Origin: an uncultured Oscillibacter sp.
GTDB taxonomy: Bacteria; Bacillota; Clostridia; Oscillospirales; Oscillospiraceae
DNA length: 64,000 nt
Direction of reading: 5' to 3'
Assembly (NCBI GenBank): GCA_910584075.1
Contig: CAJTZI010000001.1
Span: 47,629 to 111,628 of the forward strand
Shown in pieces: positions 16,253-24,026 of this stretch. The position numbers and the translations under genes are program-made. Below the pieces are notes generated by a model that saw nothing but the letters and a program-made list of their open reading frames with translations, was not told the DNA's origin and made no database searches. Positions within the stretch are counted from its first letter, which is position 1; each line of letters begins with the position of its first letter.

Positions 16253-16641
16253 GGGAGCGGACGAAGCTTGAGCCTATTGTAGCACACCCGCCGCTCCCGT
16301 CAATGAACAGGTGATGAAATCGGGACGCGGAGCGGCCCAGGGAAGAGATATTTACAGAAAGTTCAAAAAAATTCAGGATTCTCTTCATATTTCCCGGGTA
16401 TGATGAGTTCATCCTCCAAGGAGGACAACTCCCTCTCATTTCTTTTTTCTCTCCAAACACGGCGGCGCGGACCCGGTCAACGGGCGCGCCGCCGTGTTTG
16501 TCGTCTCGGTTTGGAGCGTGCTTGAAAACCGTCAAATCGCCCCGCCTGACAGGAAATCCGCCTCCATCCGGTATTGCGCCGGTTTTCAAACCGGCTTTAG
16601 GCGAAGCGCCAGGCTTTTCCCGCGTTTCCTGGAAGACGCTC
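16253..16641 (+). other. Intergenic region with GC-rich hairpin; possible short RNA
   Basis: No protein gene is supported. Positions 16456-16500 hold a long hairpin (AACACGGCGGCGCG and its complement around a CCCGGTCAACGGG sub-hairpin) ending in TTTGTC. It is preceded by TCCTCC...GGAGGA and a pyrimidine tract. Upstream TATGAT at 16399-16404 could be a -10 box. This may be a small RNA of about 90 nt with its terminator, or an orphan terminator. Confidence 0.35.
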
Positions 16642-16670
16642 TTGCAAAATGGCGGGAGATTTTATATAAT
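16642..16670 (+). promoter_or_regulatory. Promoter of the hydrogenase-like gene
   Basis: TTGCAA (16642-16647), 17-bp spacer, TATAAT (16665-16670), 58 bp before the start codon. Confidence 0.75.
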
Positions 16671-16728
16671 GTCGCTGTACACTAGATCGGGGCGGGAACG
16701 CCGCCCGGGGAACATGGAGGAATGAGCT

Positions 16729-18246
16729 ATGCGAGGAGTTCACAGCGCGGTAGACGACATTCGCCGCACCGTATTCAAGGAGGTCGCCCGTCTGGCCTTT
16801 GAGGGCAGCGATCCCCGGCAGGCCGACCAGATTCCCTTCAAGATGATCCAGGGCGACGTGGCCCACCACCGTCACGACGTATTCCTGGAGCGGGCCATCG
16901 TGGAGGAGCGGGTGCGTCTGGCCATGGGCCTGAACATGCGCTACGCCGGAGACGCCACTCCCATCAGCGAGGATATCCAGTGGGCCGAGAAGTTTCAGGA
17001 GCACTACCAGAACCCCCTGGTGAATATCATTCCTTACGCCTGCAACGCCTGCCCGCCCAAGCAGATCCGCATCACGGACAGCTGCCAGGGCTGTATCTCC
17101 CACCCCTGCATGAACGTCTGTCCCAAGGACGCCATCTATCTGGACAAGAACAAGCACTGCCACATTGACCAGGACAAGTGCGTCAAGTGCGGCAAGTGCT
17201 ATAACCAGTGTCCCTACCGGGCCATCAGCCGGATTGACCGCCCCTGCGCCGCCGCCTGCGGTATGGACGCCATCGAGTCCGACGAGCTGGGCCGGGCCAA
17301 GATCAACTACGACAAGTGCGTCTCCTGCGGCATGTGCCTGGTGAACTGCCCCTTTGGCGCCATTGCCGACAAGAGCCAGATCTACCAGTTGGGCCAGGCC
17401 CTCCGCCGGGGCGAGAAAGTCATCGCCTGCGTGGCCCCGGCTTTTGTGGGCCAGTTCGGCAAAGACGCCACACCCGCCAAGGTCAACGCCGCCATGAAGG
17501 TGCTGGGATTTTATGACGTGGTGGAGGTGGCCATCGGCGCGGACCTGTGCACCGTGCAGGAGGCTCAGGACTTCCTGGAGGAGGTTCCGGCAAAGCAGCC
17601 TTGGATGGGCACCAGCTGCTGTCCGGCCTGGAGCGTCATGGCCAAGAAGCTGTATCCGGAGTTCGCGGACTATATCTCCATGGCCCTGACCCCCATGGTC
17701 ATCACCGCCCGCATGGTGAAAAAGGACCACCCGGACGTGAAGATCGCCTTTATCGGGCCGTGCTCTGCCAAAAAGCTGGAGGCCAACCGGCGCACCGTCC
17801 GCTCCGATGTGGACTTTGTGCTGACCTTTGAGGAGCTCCAGGGAATTTTTGACGCGGCCGACATCGACTTCGCCGCACTCAAGGCCAACCCGGAGGACGA
17901 CATGGATGAGGGCACCGGCATGGGCCGGGGCTTTGCCGTGGGCGGCGGCGTTGCCGCCGCCGTGGTGGAGGCCATCAAGCACATCGACCCGGACCGGGAG
18001 ATCAAGATCGAGTACGGCGACGGCCTGAAAAACTGCCGCAAGATGCTGGCCATGGCCAAGGCCGGCAAGCGGAACGGCTATCTGCTGGAGGGCATGGGCT
18101 GTCCCGGCGGCTGCGTGGCCGGCGCGGGCACCATCCGCCCCGTCAAGGAGAGCACCGTGAACGTCTCCCAGTTCAAGGAGGCCGCCCCGGAGCAGAGCTG
18201 CACCGCCAGCCCCTACCTGGACCGGCTGGAGGAAGTGGAGGAGTAA
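16729..18246 (+). CDS. Monomeric [FeFe]-hydrogenase-type protein (group B-like)
   Basis: A 505-residue iron-sulfur protein. Residues ~100-210 hold ferredoxin-like clusters (CNACPP, CQGCISHPCMNVCPKDA, CVKCGKCYNQCP, CVSCGMCLVNCPFGAI). The C-terminal H-cluster domain keeps its three cysteine motifs: GTSCCPAW, GPCSAKK and GMGCPGGC. The variants CCPAW and CSAKK fit the group B/ancestral hydrogenases better than the classic group A. It would couple ferredoxin oxidation to H2 production, or act as a sensor; the sequence does not decide. A promoter is directly upstream and the gene is alone. No maturases (hydE/F/G) are nearby. Confidence 0.85.
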   Translation: MRGVHSAVDDIRRTVFKEVARLAFEGSDPRQADQIPFKMIQGDVAHHRHDVFLERAIVEERVRLAMGLNMRYAGDATPISEDIQWAEKFQEHYQNPLVNIIPYACNACPPKQIRITDSCQGCISHPCMNVCPKDAIYLDKNKHCHIDQDKCVKCGKCYNQCPYRAISRIDRPCAAACGMDAIESDELGRAKINYDKCVSCGMCLVNCPFGAIADKSQIYQLGQALRRGEKVIACVAPAFVGQFGKDATPAKVNAAMKVLGFYDVVEVAIGADLCTVQEAQDFLEEVPAKQPWMGTSCCPAWSVMAKKLYPEFADYISMALTPMVITARMVKKDHPDVKIAFIGPCSAKKLEANRRTVRSDVDFVLTFEELQGIFDAADIDFAALKANPEDDMDEGTGMGRGFAVGGGVAAAVVEAIKHIDPDREIKIEYGDGLKNCRKMLAMAKAGKRNGYLLEGMGCPGGCVAGAGTIRPVKESTVNVSQFKEAAPEQSCTASPYLDRLEEVEE

Positions 18247-18266
18247 ACCGCCCGAATTCCAGTCCC

Positions 18267-18295
18267 GGCGGGACCGCAAAGCGGCCCCGCCGGGA
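18267..18295 (+). terminator. Hairpin after the hydrogenase-like gene
   Basis: CCGGCGGG-A-CCGC / GCGG-C-CCCGCCGG stem with an AAA loop but no T-run, so termination is likely weak or factor-dependent. Confidence 0.45.
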
Positions 18296-18324
18296 CATAA
18301 ATGGAAAAGCCGTCAATTTTCATC

Positions 18325-18353
18325 TTGCTTTTTCCAAAAAGAGCTGTTATAAT
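18325..18353 (+). promoter_or_regulatory. Promoter of tRNA-Gly
   Basis: TTGCTT (18325-18330), 17-bp spacer, TATAAT (18348-18353), 14 bp before the mature tRNA 5' end. Confidence 0.75.
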
Positions 18354-18366
18354 AGTCCACGTTGAC

Positions 18367-18440
18367 GCGGCTGTAGTTCATCGGTAGAACGGCAGCTTCC
18401 CAAGCTGCATAGGTGGGTTCGACTCCCATCAGCCGCTCCA
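18367..18440 (+). tRNA. tRNA-Gly (CCC anticodon)
   Basis: A full cloverleaf: acceptor GCGGCTG/CAGCCGC, D arm GTTC...GAAC, anticodon stem GCAGC/GCTGC with loop TTCCCAA, 4-nt variable loop, T arm with TTCGACT loop, discriminator T and encoded CCA. The anticodon CCC reads GGG. It has its own promoter and terminator. Confidence 0.95.
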
Positions 18441-18443
18441 AAA

Positions 18444-18478
18444 AAGAGAGACACGCTGTGCGTGTCTCTCTTTTTTGG
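18444..18478 (+). terminator. Terminator of tRNA-Gly
   Basis: AAAAGAGAGACACGC / GCGTGTCTCTCTTTT stem with a TGT loop and T-run. Confidence 0.9.
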
Positions 18479-18688
18479 AGCTCTCCCATTTTGCCGGAGG
18501 CAAAATGGGCCGCCTGCGGGCGGATTGATTGAAATCCCGCAGGAGGAACCCAGGGTTCCCCCCGCGGACACCCCCCTCCTTCGGGGGAGCTTTCAGCCGG
18601 TCCGGAGGGGCCTCCTTCCTGGAGGCTTGCGGCAGGGCCGGGGGGACGCGCTCCGGGGTCGCGGGGATGGGGGTGCGGAGGCACGGGG
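18479..18688. other. Gene-free stretch with a 10-bp inverted repeat
   Basis: No supported gene. CCATTTTGCC (18486-18495) and GGCAAAATGG (18499-18508) form a perfect hairpin with a 3-base loop, followed by a GC-rich tract with further short hairpins (ACCCCCCTCCTTCGGGGG). It looks like a dispersed intergenic element, but only one copy is in the window. Confidence 0.35.
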
Positions 18689-18910
18689 TCAGGCGAAGGT
18701 TTTTTGGATGGTCTTAAGATCGAGGCGGTTTTCTACCCAGTTTTCTGTGTATCCGCAGCCGCAGCAGACGTAGCGGATGACCGGAATCTTGCCGAGAAGC
18801 GTGGCCCGGGTGGTGTAGATGTTGTTCCCGCTGGCGTGGCGGCGGGGATCGTCCGGCACCCGGACGATGTGCCGGGAGCCGCACTTGGGGCAGACGTTTC
18901 CGTTTTTCAT
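18689..18910 (-). CDS. Small zinc-ribbon-type protein
   Basis: A 73-residue protein with two Cys pairs, CPKCG near residue 7 and CCGCG near residue 49, spaced like a zinc ribbon. It is the last gene of the GntR-ABC operon and overlaps the preceding 33-codon gene by 4 bases. Function unknown; zinc binding is inferred from the cysteines. Confidence 0.7.
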   Translation of the reverse strand: MKNGNVCPKCGSRHIVRVPDDPRRHASGNNIYTTRATLLGKIPVIRYVCCGCGYTENWVENRLDLKTIQKTFA

Positions 18911-19008
18911 CTCTTCTCCTTTTCCCGCAGCAGGGACTGGCCCAGCAGCGTCAGCAGGGCCGCAAGGTCCAGAGGCGTGAGGGAATCCCGCTTTTTTTCT
19001 TCTGCCAT
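18907..19008 (-). CDS. 33-residue small protein in the ABC operon
   Basis: A short gene (MAEEKKRDSLTPLDLAALLT...) with GGAGG eight bases upstream. It starts 11 bp after the permease stop and its stop overlaps the next start as ATGA. The protein is a charged amphipathic helix. That placement makes it a believable gene, but it has no recognisable family. Confidence 0.55.
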   Translation of the reverse strand: MAEEKKRDSLTPLDLAALLTLLGQSLLREKEKR

Positions 19009-19019
19009 GGCGCGCCTCC

Positions 19020-19637
19020 TCAGTGCCGGGCGGCGTAAAACCGCATGGACAGGGGGATGGAGACGACGGTCAGCACCACCGCAGCCACGGGGAGGATGAG
19101 CATAAGGAACCCGAAGAGGCCCTGGATGCCGCCGGCGGTCTGGTCCACGGAGATGGTGACAGTCCCCAGGGCGCCGGCGGTGCCGCAGACCAGGAAGATT
19201 ACCAGGAACATCACCATGCGGCCCCGCTCCACGCTGAACCGGATCATGACGGGCAGCGTGACGGCCAGAACGCCAGCACTGGCGCAGAAGCTCATGAGCG
19301 CGGCCAGAGGGGTTCCGGTGGCCATGGGCAGGTGCAGTACTCGGATGATTGCCTGGACCGCCAGGACGACGGCGCTGGCCGCTCCGGCGCAGAGCCAGCC
19401 CAGCACATACTTGCTCAGCACCAGGTCCCGGGGAGAATAGGGCATCATGGCCGCCATCTGATCCCACTTGCACCGCTCGTCATAGGCCAGGGCCGTGTAG
19501 GGCAGCATGGAGCACCAGATCACCACGAACACGCTGCCGAAAGAGCCGTTGCCCACCATAACGATCAGCATCACTAAGAGAAAGATCCTCATCTGTTTCC
19601 ACAGCACATAGACGTCCTTTTGAATCAGGGCTTTCAT
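19020..19637 (-). CDS. ABC-2-type transporter permease
   Basis: A 205-residue protein starting MKALIQKDVYVLWKQMR, typical of the ABC-2 permease family PF13346, with six TM helices. The start is set by the 4-base overlap (ATGA) with the ATPase gene; the longer frame upstream is antisense-like and arginine-rich. With the ATPase it forms an exporter of the YtrB/C or BcrA/B type. The substrate is unknown; many such systems respond to cell-wall antibiotics. Confidence 0.85.
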   Translation of the reverse strand: MKALIQKDVYVLWKQMRIFLLVMLIVMVGNGSFGSVFVVIWCSMLPYTALAYDERCKWDQMAAMMPYSPRDLVLSKYVLGWLCAGAASAVVLAVQAIIRVLHLPMATGTPLAALMSFCASAGVLAVTLPVMIRFSVERGRMVMFLVIFLVCGTAGALGTVTISVDQTAGGIQGLFGFLMLILPVAAVVLTVVSIPLSMRFYAARH

Positions 19638-20494
19638 CTTTTCTTCTCCCCTTTCACGATAAACAAAATGATCTCCTCGATGGTGGGCCGCTCCAGAGTC
19701 ATGCTCTCCGGCACCATGCCCCGTTTCACCAGGGCCCGGACACCGCCGTAGTCTCTGGCCTCCCGGCCGACGACAGCCTCCGGCAGCAGGCTCTCCGCCT
19801 GCTCTGCCGTGCCCACGAACACGCCGTAGTCTTCCAGCAGCCGGTCCTTTTCCTGGCAGAACAGCAGCCTCCCCTGGTGGAGAAAGGCGATGTAGTCGCA
19901 CAGCTTCTCCAGGTCGCTGACGATATGGGAGGAGATGAGGATGGAGTGGTCCTCCTCCCGGGTAAACTCGTTGAAGATCTCCAGCACCTCGTCCCGGACG
20001 ATGGGATCCAGGCCGCTGGTGGCCTCGTCCAGCACCAGCAGCCTCGGCCGGTGGCTCAGGGCGGCGGCGATGGACAGCTTCATCCTCATGCCCCGGGAGA
20101 AGTCCTTGAAGGGCTTCTTTTCCGGCAGGTCAAACCGGTTCAGGTAATCCGCGTAGGTCTTCTGTTCCCACTGGCGGTAAGTGCTTGCCAGAATCCTGCC
20201 CACCTGGAGGGCGTTCAGGGTCTCGGGGAAGTAGGCCTCGTCCAGCACCACCCCCACGTCCTCCTTCACTCCGGTGAAGGCCGGAGAGGAGACATCCGTG
20301 CCCAGCACGGCGGCGCTGCCGCTGTCGGGCCGCAGAGCCCCCAGAGCCAGGCGGATGGTGGTGGACTTGCCCGCGCCGTTCTCCCCCACCAGGCCGCATA
20401 TGGTGCCGCTGGGCACCGTCAGGCTCAGGTCCTGGATGGCGAAGCCGCCGAAGGATTTGTGGATGTGGCTCAGTTCAATGGCGTTCATGTTCAT
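19634..20494 (-). CDS. ABC transporter ATP-binding protein
   Basis: A ~286-residue ATPase with Walker A GLVGENGAGKSTTIRL, signature FSRGMRMKLSIAAAL, Walker B LLVLDEATSGLDP and switch His (SSHIVSD). Two starts are possible, ATG at 20494 (overlapping the GntR stop as ATGA) and ATG at 20488, which has better spacing from GGAGG. It is coupled to the permease by a 4-base overlap. Confidence 0.93.
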   Translation of the reverse strand: MNMNAIELSHIHKSFGGFAIQDLSLTVPSGTICGLVGENGAGKSTTIRLALGALRPDSGSAAVLGTDVSSPAFTGVKEDVGVVLDEAYFPETLNALQVGRILASTYRQWEQKTYADYLNRFDLPEKKPFKDFSRGMRMKLSIAAALSHRPRLLVLDEATSGLDPIVRDEVLEIFNEFTREEDHSILISSHIVSDLEKLCDYIAFLHQGRLLFCQEKDRLLEDYGVFVGTAEQAESLLPEAVVGREARDYGGVRALVKRGMVPESMTLERPTIEEIILFIVKGEKKR

Positions 20495-20865
20495 TCCTCC
20501 TCTAGCAGGACGCCCAGCATTCCCTCCAGCTCCGGCCGGGAGAGGCCGCAGCGTCTGGCCAGCGCGGCGGCGGAGGCCAGGTGGTCCTCCAGCTCCCGGA
20601 GCTGCTGCTCCCGGATCAGATCCAGGTTGTTCTCCGCCACAAAGCAGCCCTTGCCGGCCACGGTGTCAATGAGGCCCTGGGCCTCCAGTTCGTCGTAGGC
20701 CCGCTTGGTGGTGATGACGGAGATCTTCAAATCCTTGGCCAAAGCCCGGATGGAGGGCAGGGCCTCGCCGGGGCGCAGCTGTCCGGTGATGATCTGGGTC
20801 TTGATCTGGGAGTAGATCTGGTCGTAGATGGGTTGATTGGTGACATTGCGGATAATCAGTTCCAT
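20491..20865 (-). CDS. GntR-family regulator, YtrA subfamily
   Basis: A 124-residue protein: winged HTH (NQPIYDQIYSQIKTQIITGQ, GEALPSIRALAKDLKISVITTKRAY) with a short C-terminal helical dimerisation tail, as in YtrA. It very likely represses its own operon: the promoter region carries repeated TACTGT/ACAGTA half-sites. The start was placed at MELIIRN, 60 bp inside the longest frame, because the earlier codons lie within the promoter and GGGGAGAAG precedes this ATG. Confidence 0.9.
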   Translation of the reverse strand: MELIIRNVTNQPIYDQIYSQIKTQIITGQLRPGEALPSIRALAKDLKISVITTKRAYDELEAQGLIDTVAGKGCFVAENNLDLIREQQLRELEDHLASAAALARRCGLSRPELEGMLGVLLEEE

Positions 20866-20882
20866 GGACTTCTCCCCTGTTC

Positions 20883-20925
20883 GTACTGTACATATACAGT
20901 ATACACAGTATAAACAGTATGTCAA
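20883..20925 (-). promoter_or_regulatory. Promoter and operator array of the GntR-ABC operon
   Basis: Minus strand TTGACA (20920-20925), 16-bp spacer, TATACT (20898-20903). The half-site TACTGT recurs three times on the minus strand (about every 10 bp) and a facing ACAGTA completes an ACTGT-N6-ACAGT inverted repeat at about 20884-20900. This is a tidy autoregulatory site. Confidence 0.7.
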
Positions 20926-21042
20926 GAGGAATTTTGAAAATAGTGAAAATTTTTTGGGGGGAGAGGGGGCCGGAAGCCACTGGGGAACCCAATGCCTGCG
21001 GCGTATAACGGCCGTTTTTCAGGGACGTCTTTTTTGCAGGAA

Positions 21043-21072
21043 AAGGCGGAGGGCTGCTGCCCTCCGCCTTCT
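21043..21072. terminator. Terminator of the small YtxH-like gene
   Basis: AAGGCGGAGGGC / GCCCTCCGCCTT stem with TGCT loop; the minus-strand direction ends in TTTTCC. Confidence 0.75.
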
Positions 21073-21075
21073 CTT

Positions 21076-21255
21076 TCAGCGCATTTCGGAGACGATGTTG
21101 TCCACGGCATGGTCCACGGCGACACCCAGCTTGTGGATACTCTTACCCACCTGCGTTTTCATGGAATCTCTGCCGTAAGGCGTCATCATCCCCACAGCGG
21201 CGCCGGCCACCAGGCCCGCGCTCATACCGACCCAAAATCCGGTACATGTCTTCAT
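21076..21255 (-). CDS. Small YtxH-like membrane-associated protein
   Basis: A 59-residue protein: MKTCTGFWVGMSAGLVAGAAVGMM is a Gly/Ala-rich membrane-inserting segment, followed by an amphipathic helix (SIHKLGVAVDHAVDNIVSEM). The layout is like YtxH/gas-vesicle-type small proteins. The ATG has AAAGGAGTG upstream; the much longer open frame reading into it is antisense to the phosphatase gene and was discarded. Confidence 0.65.
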   Translation of the reverse strand: MKTCTGFWVGMSAGLVAGAAVGMMTPYGRDSMKTQVGKSIHKLGVAVDHAVDNIVSEMR

Positions 21256-21324
21256 ATCAGTCACTCCTTTTTGGCATGGGGATAGTATGACCCTCTCTCC
21301 GCAAAAAAACCGCCGTTTCTCCAT

Positions 21325-21353
21325 TTGCCAAAAAGTTCCCAATAGAGTATACT
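21325..21353 (+). promoter_or_regulatory. Promoter of the phosphatase-acetyltransferase gene
   Basis: TTGCCA (21325-21330), 17-bp spacer, TATACT (21348-21353), 31 bp before the start. Confidence 0.7.
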
Positions 21354-21384
21354 GGATCCGAAATAAAATGATCGGGAGGCAGTC

Positions 21385-22464
21385 ATGACCACCATCTATC
21401 TCATCCGCCACGCGGAGGCGGAGGGAAACCTGTACCGCATCGCCCAGGGCCAGGACGACAGCATTCTCACGGACCGGGGTTGGCGGCAGGTGAAAGCCCT
21501 GGAGCGCCGCTTTGACGGCGTCCAAATCGACGCGGTATACACCAGTGACCTCTACCGTACCCGGGCCACCGCCAGCGCCCTCTATCTCCCCAGGAATCTG
21601 ACGCCCCATCTGGTGCGGGACCTGCGGGAGATCCACGTGGGCGTGTGGGAGCGGCGGACCTGGGGGGAGATCGCCCGCCGCTGGCCGGACCAGATGTCGG
21701 ATTTCAGCCGCCGAATGGACCGCTGGCACATGGAGGGGGCCGAGACCCCGGCCCAGGTGCTGGAGCGAGCCCTGGGAGCGGTCCAAAAAATCGCGGCAGA
21801 GAACGGCGGCAAAACCGTGGCCGTGTTCTCCCACGGCTATGTCATCCGCCTGCTGCTGGCGAATTTGCAGGGCGTCTCCCTTCGGGACACCGGAGACAAA
21901 TCTCCCACCGGGGACAACACCGCCGTCTCCCTGCTGGAGTGGGACGGAGAGACCCTGCGGGTGGTCCGGCAGAACGACAACAGCCACCTGCTGACGCCGG
22001 AGTACCTGTCTGGGGAGAAGGTCCGCAGGCGGGCCAGCGGCCTGGAGCCAGGACTGTACTTCGCGCCGCTCCGCCTGCCGGAGCAGGAGACCCTGGCGGC
22101 GGAGCTGACCGCCGCCTCCTGGGAGGGGACGCCTCCTGACCCCGATTTCGGCGGCCCCGCCCTGGCGGGGTATCTGGGAGAAGAGCCGGTGGGACTGCTC
22201 CGGTTCGGTCCTGCGGAGGGGGAAATCACCCTGCTCTGTGTCCGGCGGGACTGCAGAAGGCAGGGCTTCGGCGCGCAGCTGATCGGACAGGCGGTGTACC
22301 ACTGGCGCCCTCTGGGGGCGGAGCGTCTAACAGTTGTCCTGCCGGAGGGCTGCGCCGCGGAGGGGTTCTTCGGGGACTACGGGTTCGCCCCTGCGGAGGC
22401 GGCCGGGGCGGGCCGCCGGCTCTGGGTGAAGAACATCGGCTTTGACCCGATGTTCAAATCGTGA
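21385..22464 (+). CDS. Fusion of histidine phosphatase and GNAT acetyltransferase
   Basis: A 359-residue protein. Residues 1-200 are a phosphoglycerate-mutase-like histidine phosphatase: the catalytic motif LIRHAEAEGN is at the N terminus, and the second catalytic His is in VAVFSHGYVIRLLLA. Residues ~220-355 look like a GNAT acetyltransferase (LLCVRRDCRRQGFGAQLIGQAVYH is the acetyl-CoA-binding motif A). The two parts are in one frame with no stop. Both substrates are unknown. The gene has its own promoter and is not in an operon. Confidence 0.82.
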   Translation: MTTIYLIRHAEAEGNLYRIAQGQDDSILTDRGWRQVKALERRFDGVQIDAVYTSDLYRTRATASALYLPRNLTPHLVRDLREIHVGVWERRTWGEIARRWPDQMSDFSRRMDRWHMEGAETPAQVLERALGAVQKIAAENGGKTVAVFSHGYVIRLLLANLQGVSLRDTGDKSPTGDNTAVSLLEWDGETLRVVRQNDNSHLLTPEYLSGEKVRRRASGLEPGLYFAPLRLPEQETLAAELTAASWEGTPPDPDFGGPALAGYLGEEPVGLLRFGPAEGEITLLCVRRDCRRQGFGAQLIGQAVYHWRPLGAERLTVVLPEGCAAEGFFGDYGFAPAEAAGAGRRLWVKNIGFDPMFKS

Positions 22465-22503
22465 CAATATTTTGGGGACAGCCATGTTCCGACAAAGTTT
22501 TCA

Positions 22504-22533
22504 TTGACAAACGGGGTATGATTTCCATATAAT
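22504..22533 (+). promoter_or_regulatory. Promoter of the Mn-riboswitch/exchanger transcript
   Basis: TTGACA (22504-22509), 18-bp spacer, TATAAT (22528-22533). The transcript leader is about 360 nt and contains the riboswitch. Confidence 0.8.
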
Positions 22534-22704
22534 ACCTCTCGAAAACGAAGGAAGCACAGATTTGGCCGGCATATGCGGCCTGACGGGAGAATTCTGCGTC
22601 CGGCAAGGCGGAAACCCCCCAGAGCGCCTTTGCCTCGCGCGGATGTGAGCCGTAAGCTTTACCGTCAAGATATGTGCGGATTGATTCTGTGGTTTCCATG
22701 CCCC

Positions 22705-22803
22705 ATAAAAGGGAGTAGCTTGCGTCCTGCGGGATGCGGCGGGATTCGTCAGCACGGCGGCGGCATGCCGTCCGGGTCCTGCCTGAAAAAGCGAGACTTT
22801 TAT
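22705..22803 (+). ncRNA. yybP-ykoY (manganese) riboswitch
   Basis: A perfect 7-bp closing stem ATAAAAG / CTTTTAT (22705-22711 with 22797-22803) encloses the two conserved L1/L3 sequences: AGGGAGTAGC at the 5' side and GCGAGAC at the 3' side. This is the yybP-ykoY arrangement. Downstream, GTCTCG (22859-22864) can pair with CGAGAC (22792-22797), and TTGTATGCGGC pairs with GCCGCATGCAA (22803-22853), giving a plausible alternative fold near the ribosome-binding site. Cation exporters are typical Mn-riboswitch targets, which fits the downstream gene. Confidence 0.82.
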
Positions 22804-22897
22804 TGTATGCGGCGCCGGCGGGGGGGAATTCCCGTCTGGTTTGCCGCATGCAATGAGGGTCTCGTTTATCTTTGGAAAAGCGGAGGACGTGCGTGTA

Positions 22898-23854
22898 ATG
22901 AGTATTTGGATAACGGTATTGCTGTTCCTGCTGGGACTGGCACTGATCGTCAAGGGCGGCGACTGGTTTTTGGACGGCGCGGTGTGGATTGCGGAGGCCA
23001 CCGGCGTGCCCCGGTTTATCATCGGGGCCACCATCGTATCCCTGGCCACCACCCTGCCGGAGCTGACGGTATCCGTCACCGGCGTGCTCCAGGGAGAGGT
23101 GGATCTGGCGGTGGGCAACGCCGTGGGTTCCGTCACCGCCAACCTGGGGCTGATTCTGGGGCTGTCCGTCGTGTGCATCCCCTCGGTAGTAAACCGGAAG
23201 CAGTTTGATCTGAAGGCCATTCTGATGGTCTCCGGCGCGCTGCTGCTGTTTGTGCTGTGCCGGGGCGGCGCACTGCCGGTGCGGCACAGCCTGCTGCTGT
23301 TCGTGGTGTTTGCCGTCTATCTCGGAAACAACGTGATGGACGCCCGCTCCGGCATGGCGGAGAGCCGGGAGGCAAATCCCAAGCGCCGCACCGTCTCCCA
23401 CCGGCAGATGTTCATGAAGCTGTGCCTGTTCGCCGCGGGCATCGCGGCCATCGTAGTGGGCTCCCGGCTGCTGATCGATTACGGCAGCGAGCTGGCGCTG
23501 CTGCTGGGCGTACCCTCCAGCATCATCGGAGTCACCATGGTAGCCATCGGCACCTCACTGCCGGAGCTGGTCACCACCCTGGCGGCCATCGCCAAAAAAG
23601 AGGCCTCCATGTCCGTGGGCAACATCATCGGAGCCAACGTTATCGATCTGACCATGATCCTGCCGGTGTGCTCCGCCGTGTCCGGCGGACAGCTGGTGAT
23701 CGGCTCCCAGACCACGGCTCTGGACCTGCCGGTGTGCCTGGGACTGTGCTGCCTGGCGGTGCTGCCGCCGCTGCTCCGGGGAAAATTCTACCGCTGGCAG
23801 GGTGCGCTGATGCTGGCGGCCTACGCCGCCTATGTGGTGGCGCTGGTGCGCTGA
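22898..23854 (+). CDS. CaCA-family Na+/Ca2+ (Mn2+) exchanger
   Basis: A 318-residue membrane protein with ten TM segments in two inverted halves. Each half has the alpha-repeat signature: IIGATIVSLATTLPELTVSV near residue 40 and IGVTMVAIGTSLPELVTTL near 207. These Glu-containing motifs bind cation. The start follows GGAGG at 22882-22886; earlier in-frame codons lie inside the riboswitch leader. Control by a Mn riboswitch suggests the real substrate is Mn2+ or that it relieves Mn stress. Confidence 0.9.
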   Translation: MSIWITVLLFLLGLALIVKGGDWFLDGAVWIAEATGVPRFIIGATIVSLATTLPELTVSVTGVLQGEVDLAVGNAVGSVTANLGLILGLSVVCIPSVVNRKQFDLKAILMVSGALLLFVLCRGGALPVRHSLLLFVVFAVYLGNNVMDARSGMAESREANPKRRTVSHRQMFMKLCLFAAGIAAIVVGSRLLIDYGSELALLLGVPSSIIGVTMVAIGTSLPELVTTLAAIAKKEASMSVGNIIGANVIDLTMILPVCSAVSGGQLVIGSQTTALDLPVCLGLCCLAVLPPLLRGKFYRWQGALMLAAYAAYVVALVR

Positions 23855-23867
23855 ATTCATAATGAAA

Positions 23868-23907
23868 AGAGGAGGTGCCCGTGGAAAAGTCCACGGGCAC
23901 CTCCTGC
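23868..23907. terminator. Hairpin between convergent exchanger and carbamate kinase genes
   Basis: A 15-bp stem (AGGAGGTGCCCGTGG and its complement) with AAAAGT loop. No T-run on the plus strand; TCTTTTC on the minus strand. Confidence 0.6.
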
Positions 23908-24026
23908 CGTCTCCAAAGCCCTCTCCAGGAGTTTCCGGCCCGCAGGCGGGCAGGCGTTTTCATTGTTTTCCCGGGGACGTGCTCCTAGGGAAAAACACTT
24001 TGCGGGGAGCGCGGTGAATTTCCCGC

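Noticed and set aside
16597..18279. Minus-strand open frame of about 560 codons opposite the hydrogenase-like gene
   Set aside because: The plus strand has the CxxC-rich hydrogenase with promoter; the minus frame is Gly/Val/His-rich without signatures.
22840..22897. Upstream in-frame start for the cation exchanger at 22841
   Set aside because: It lies in the riboswitch leader and has no ribosome-binding site; the GGAGG at 22882-22886 serves ATG 22898.
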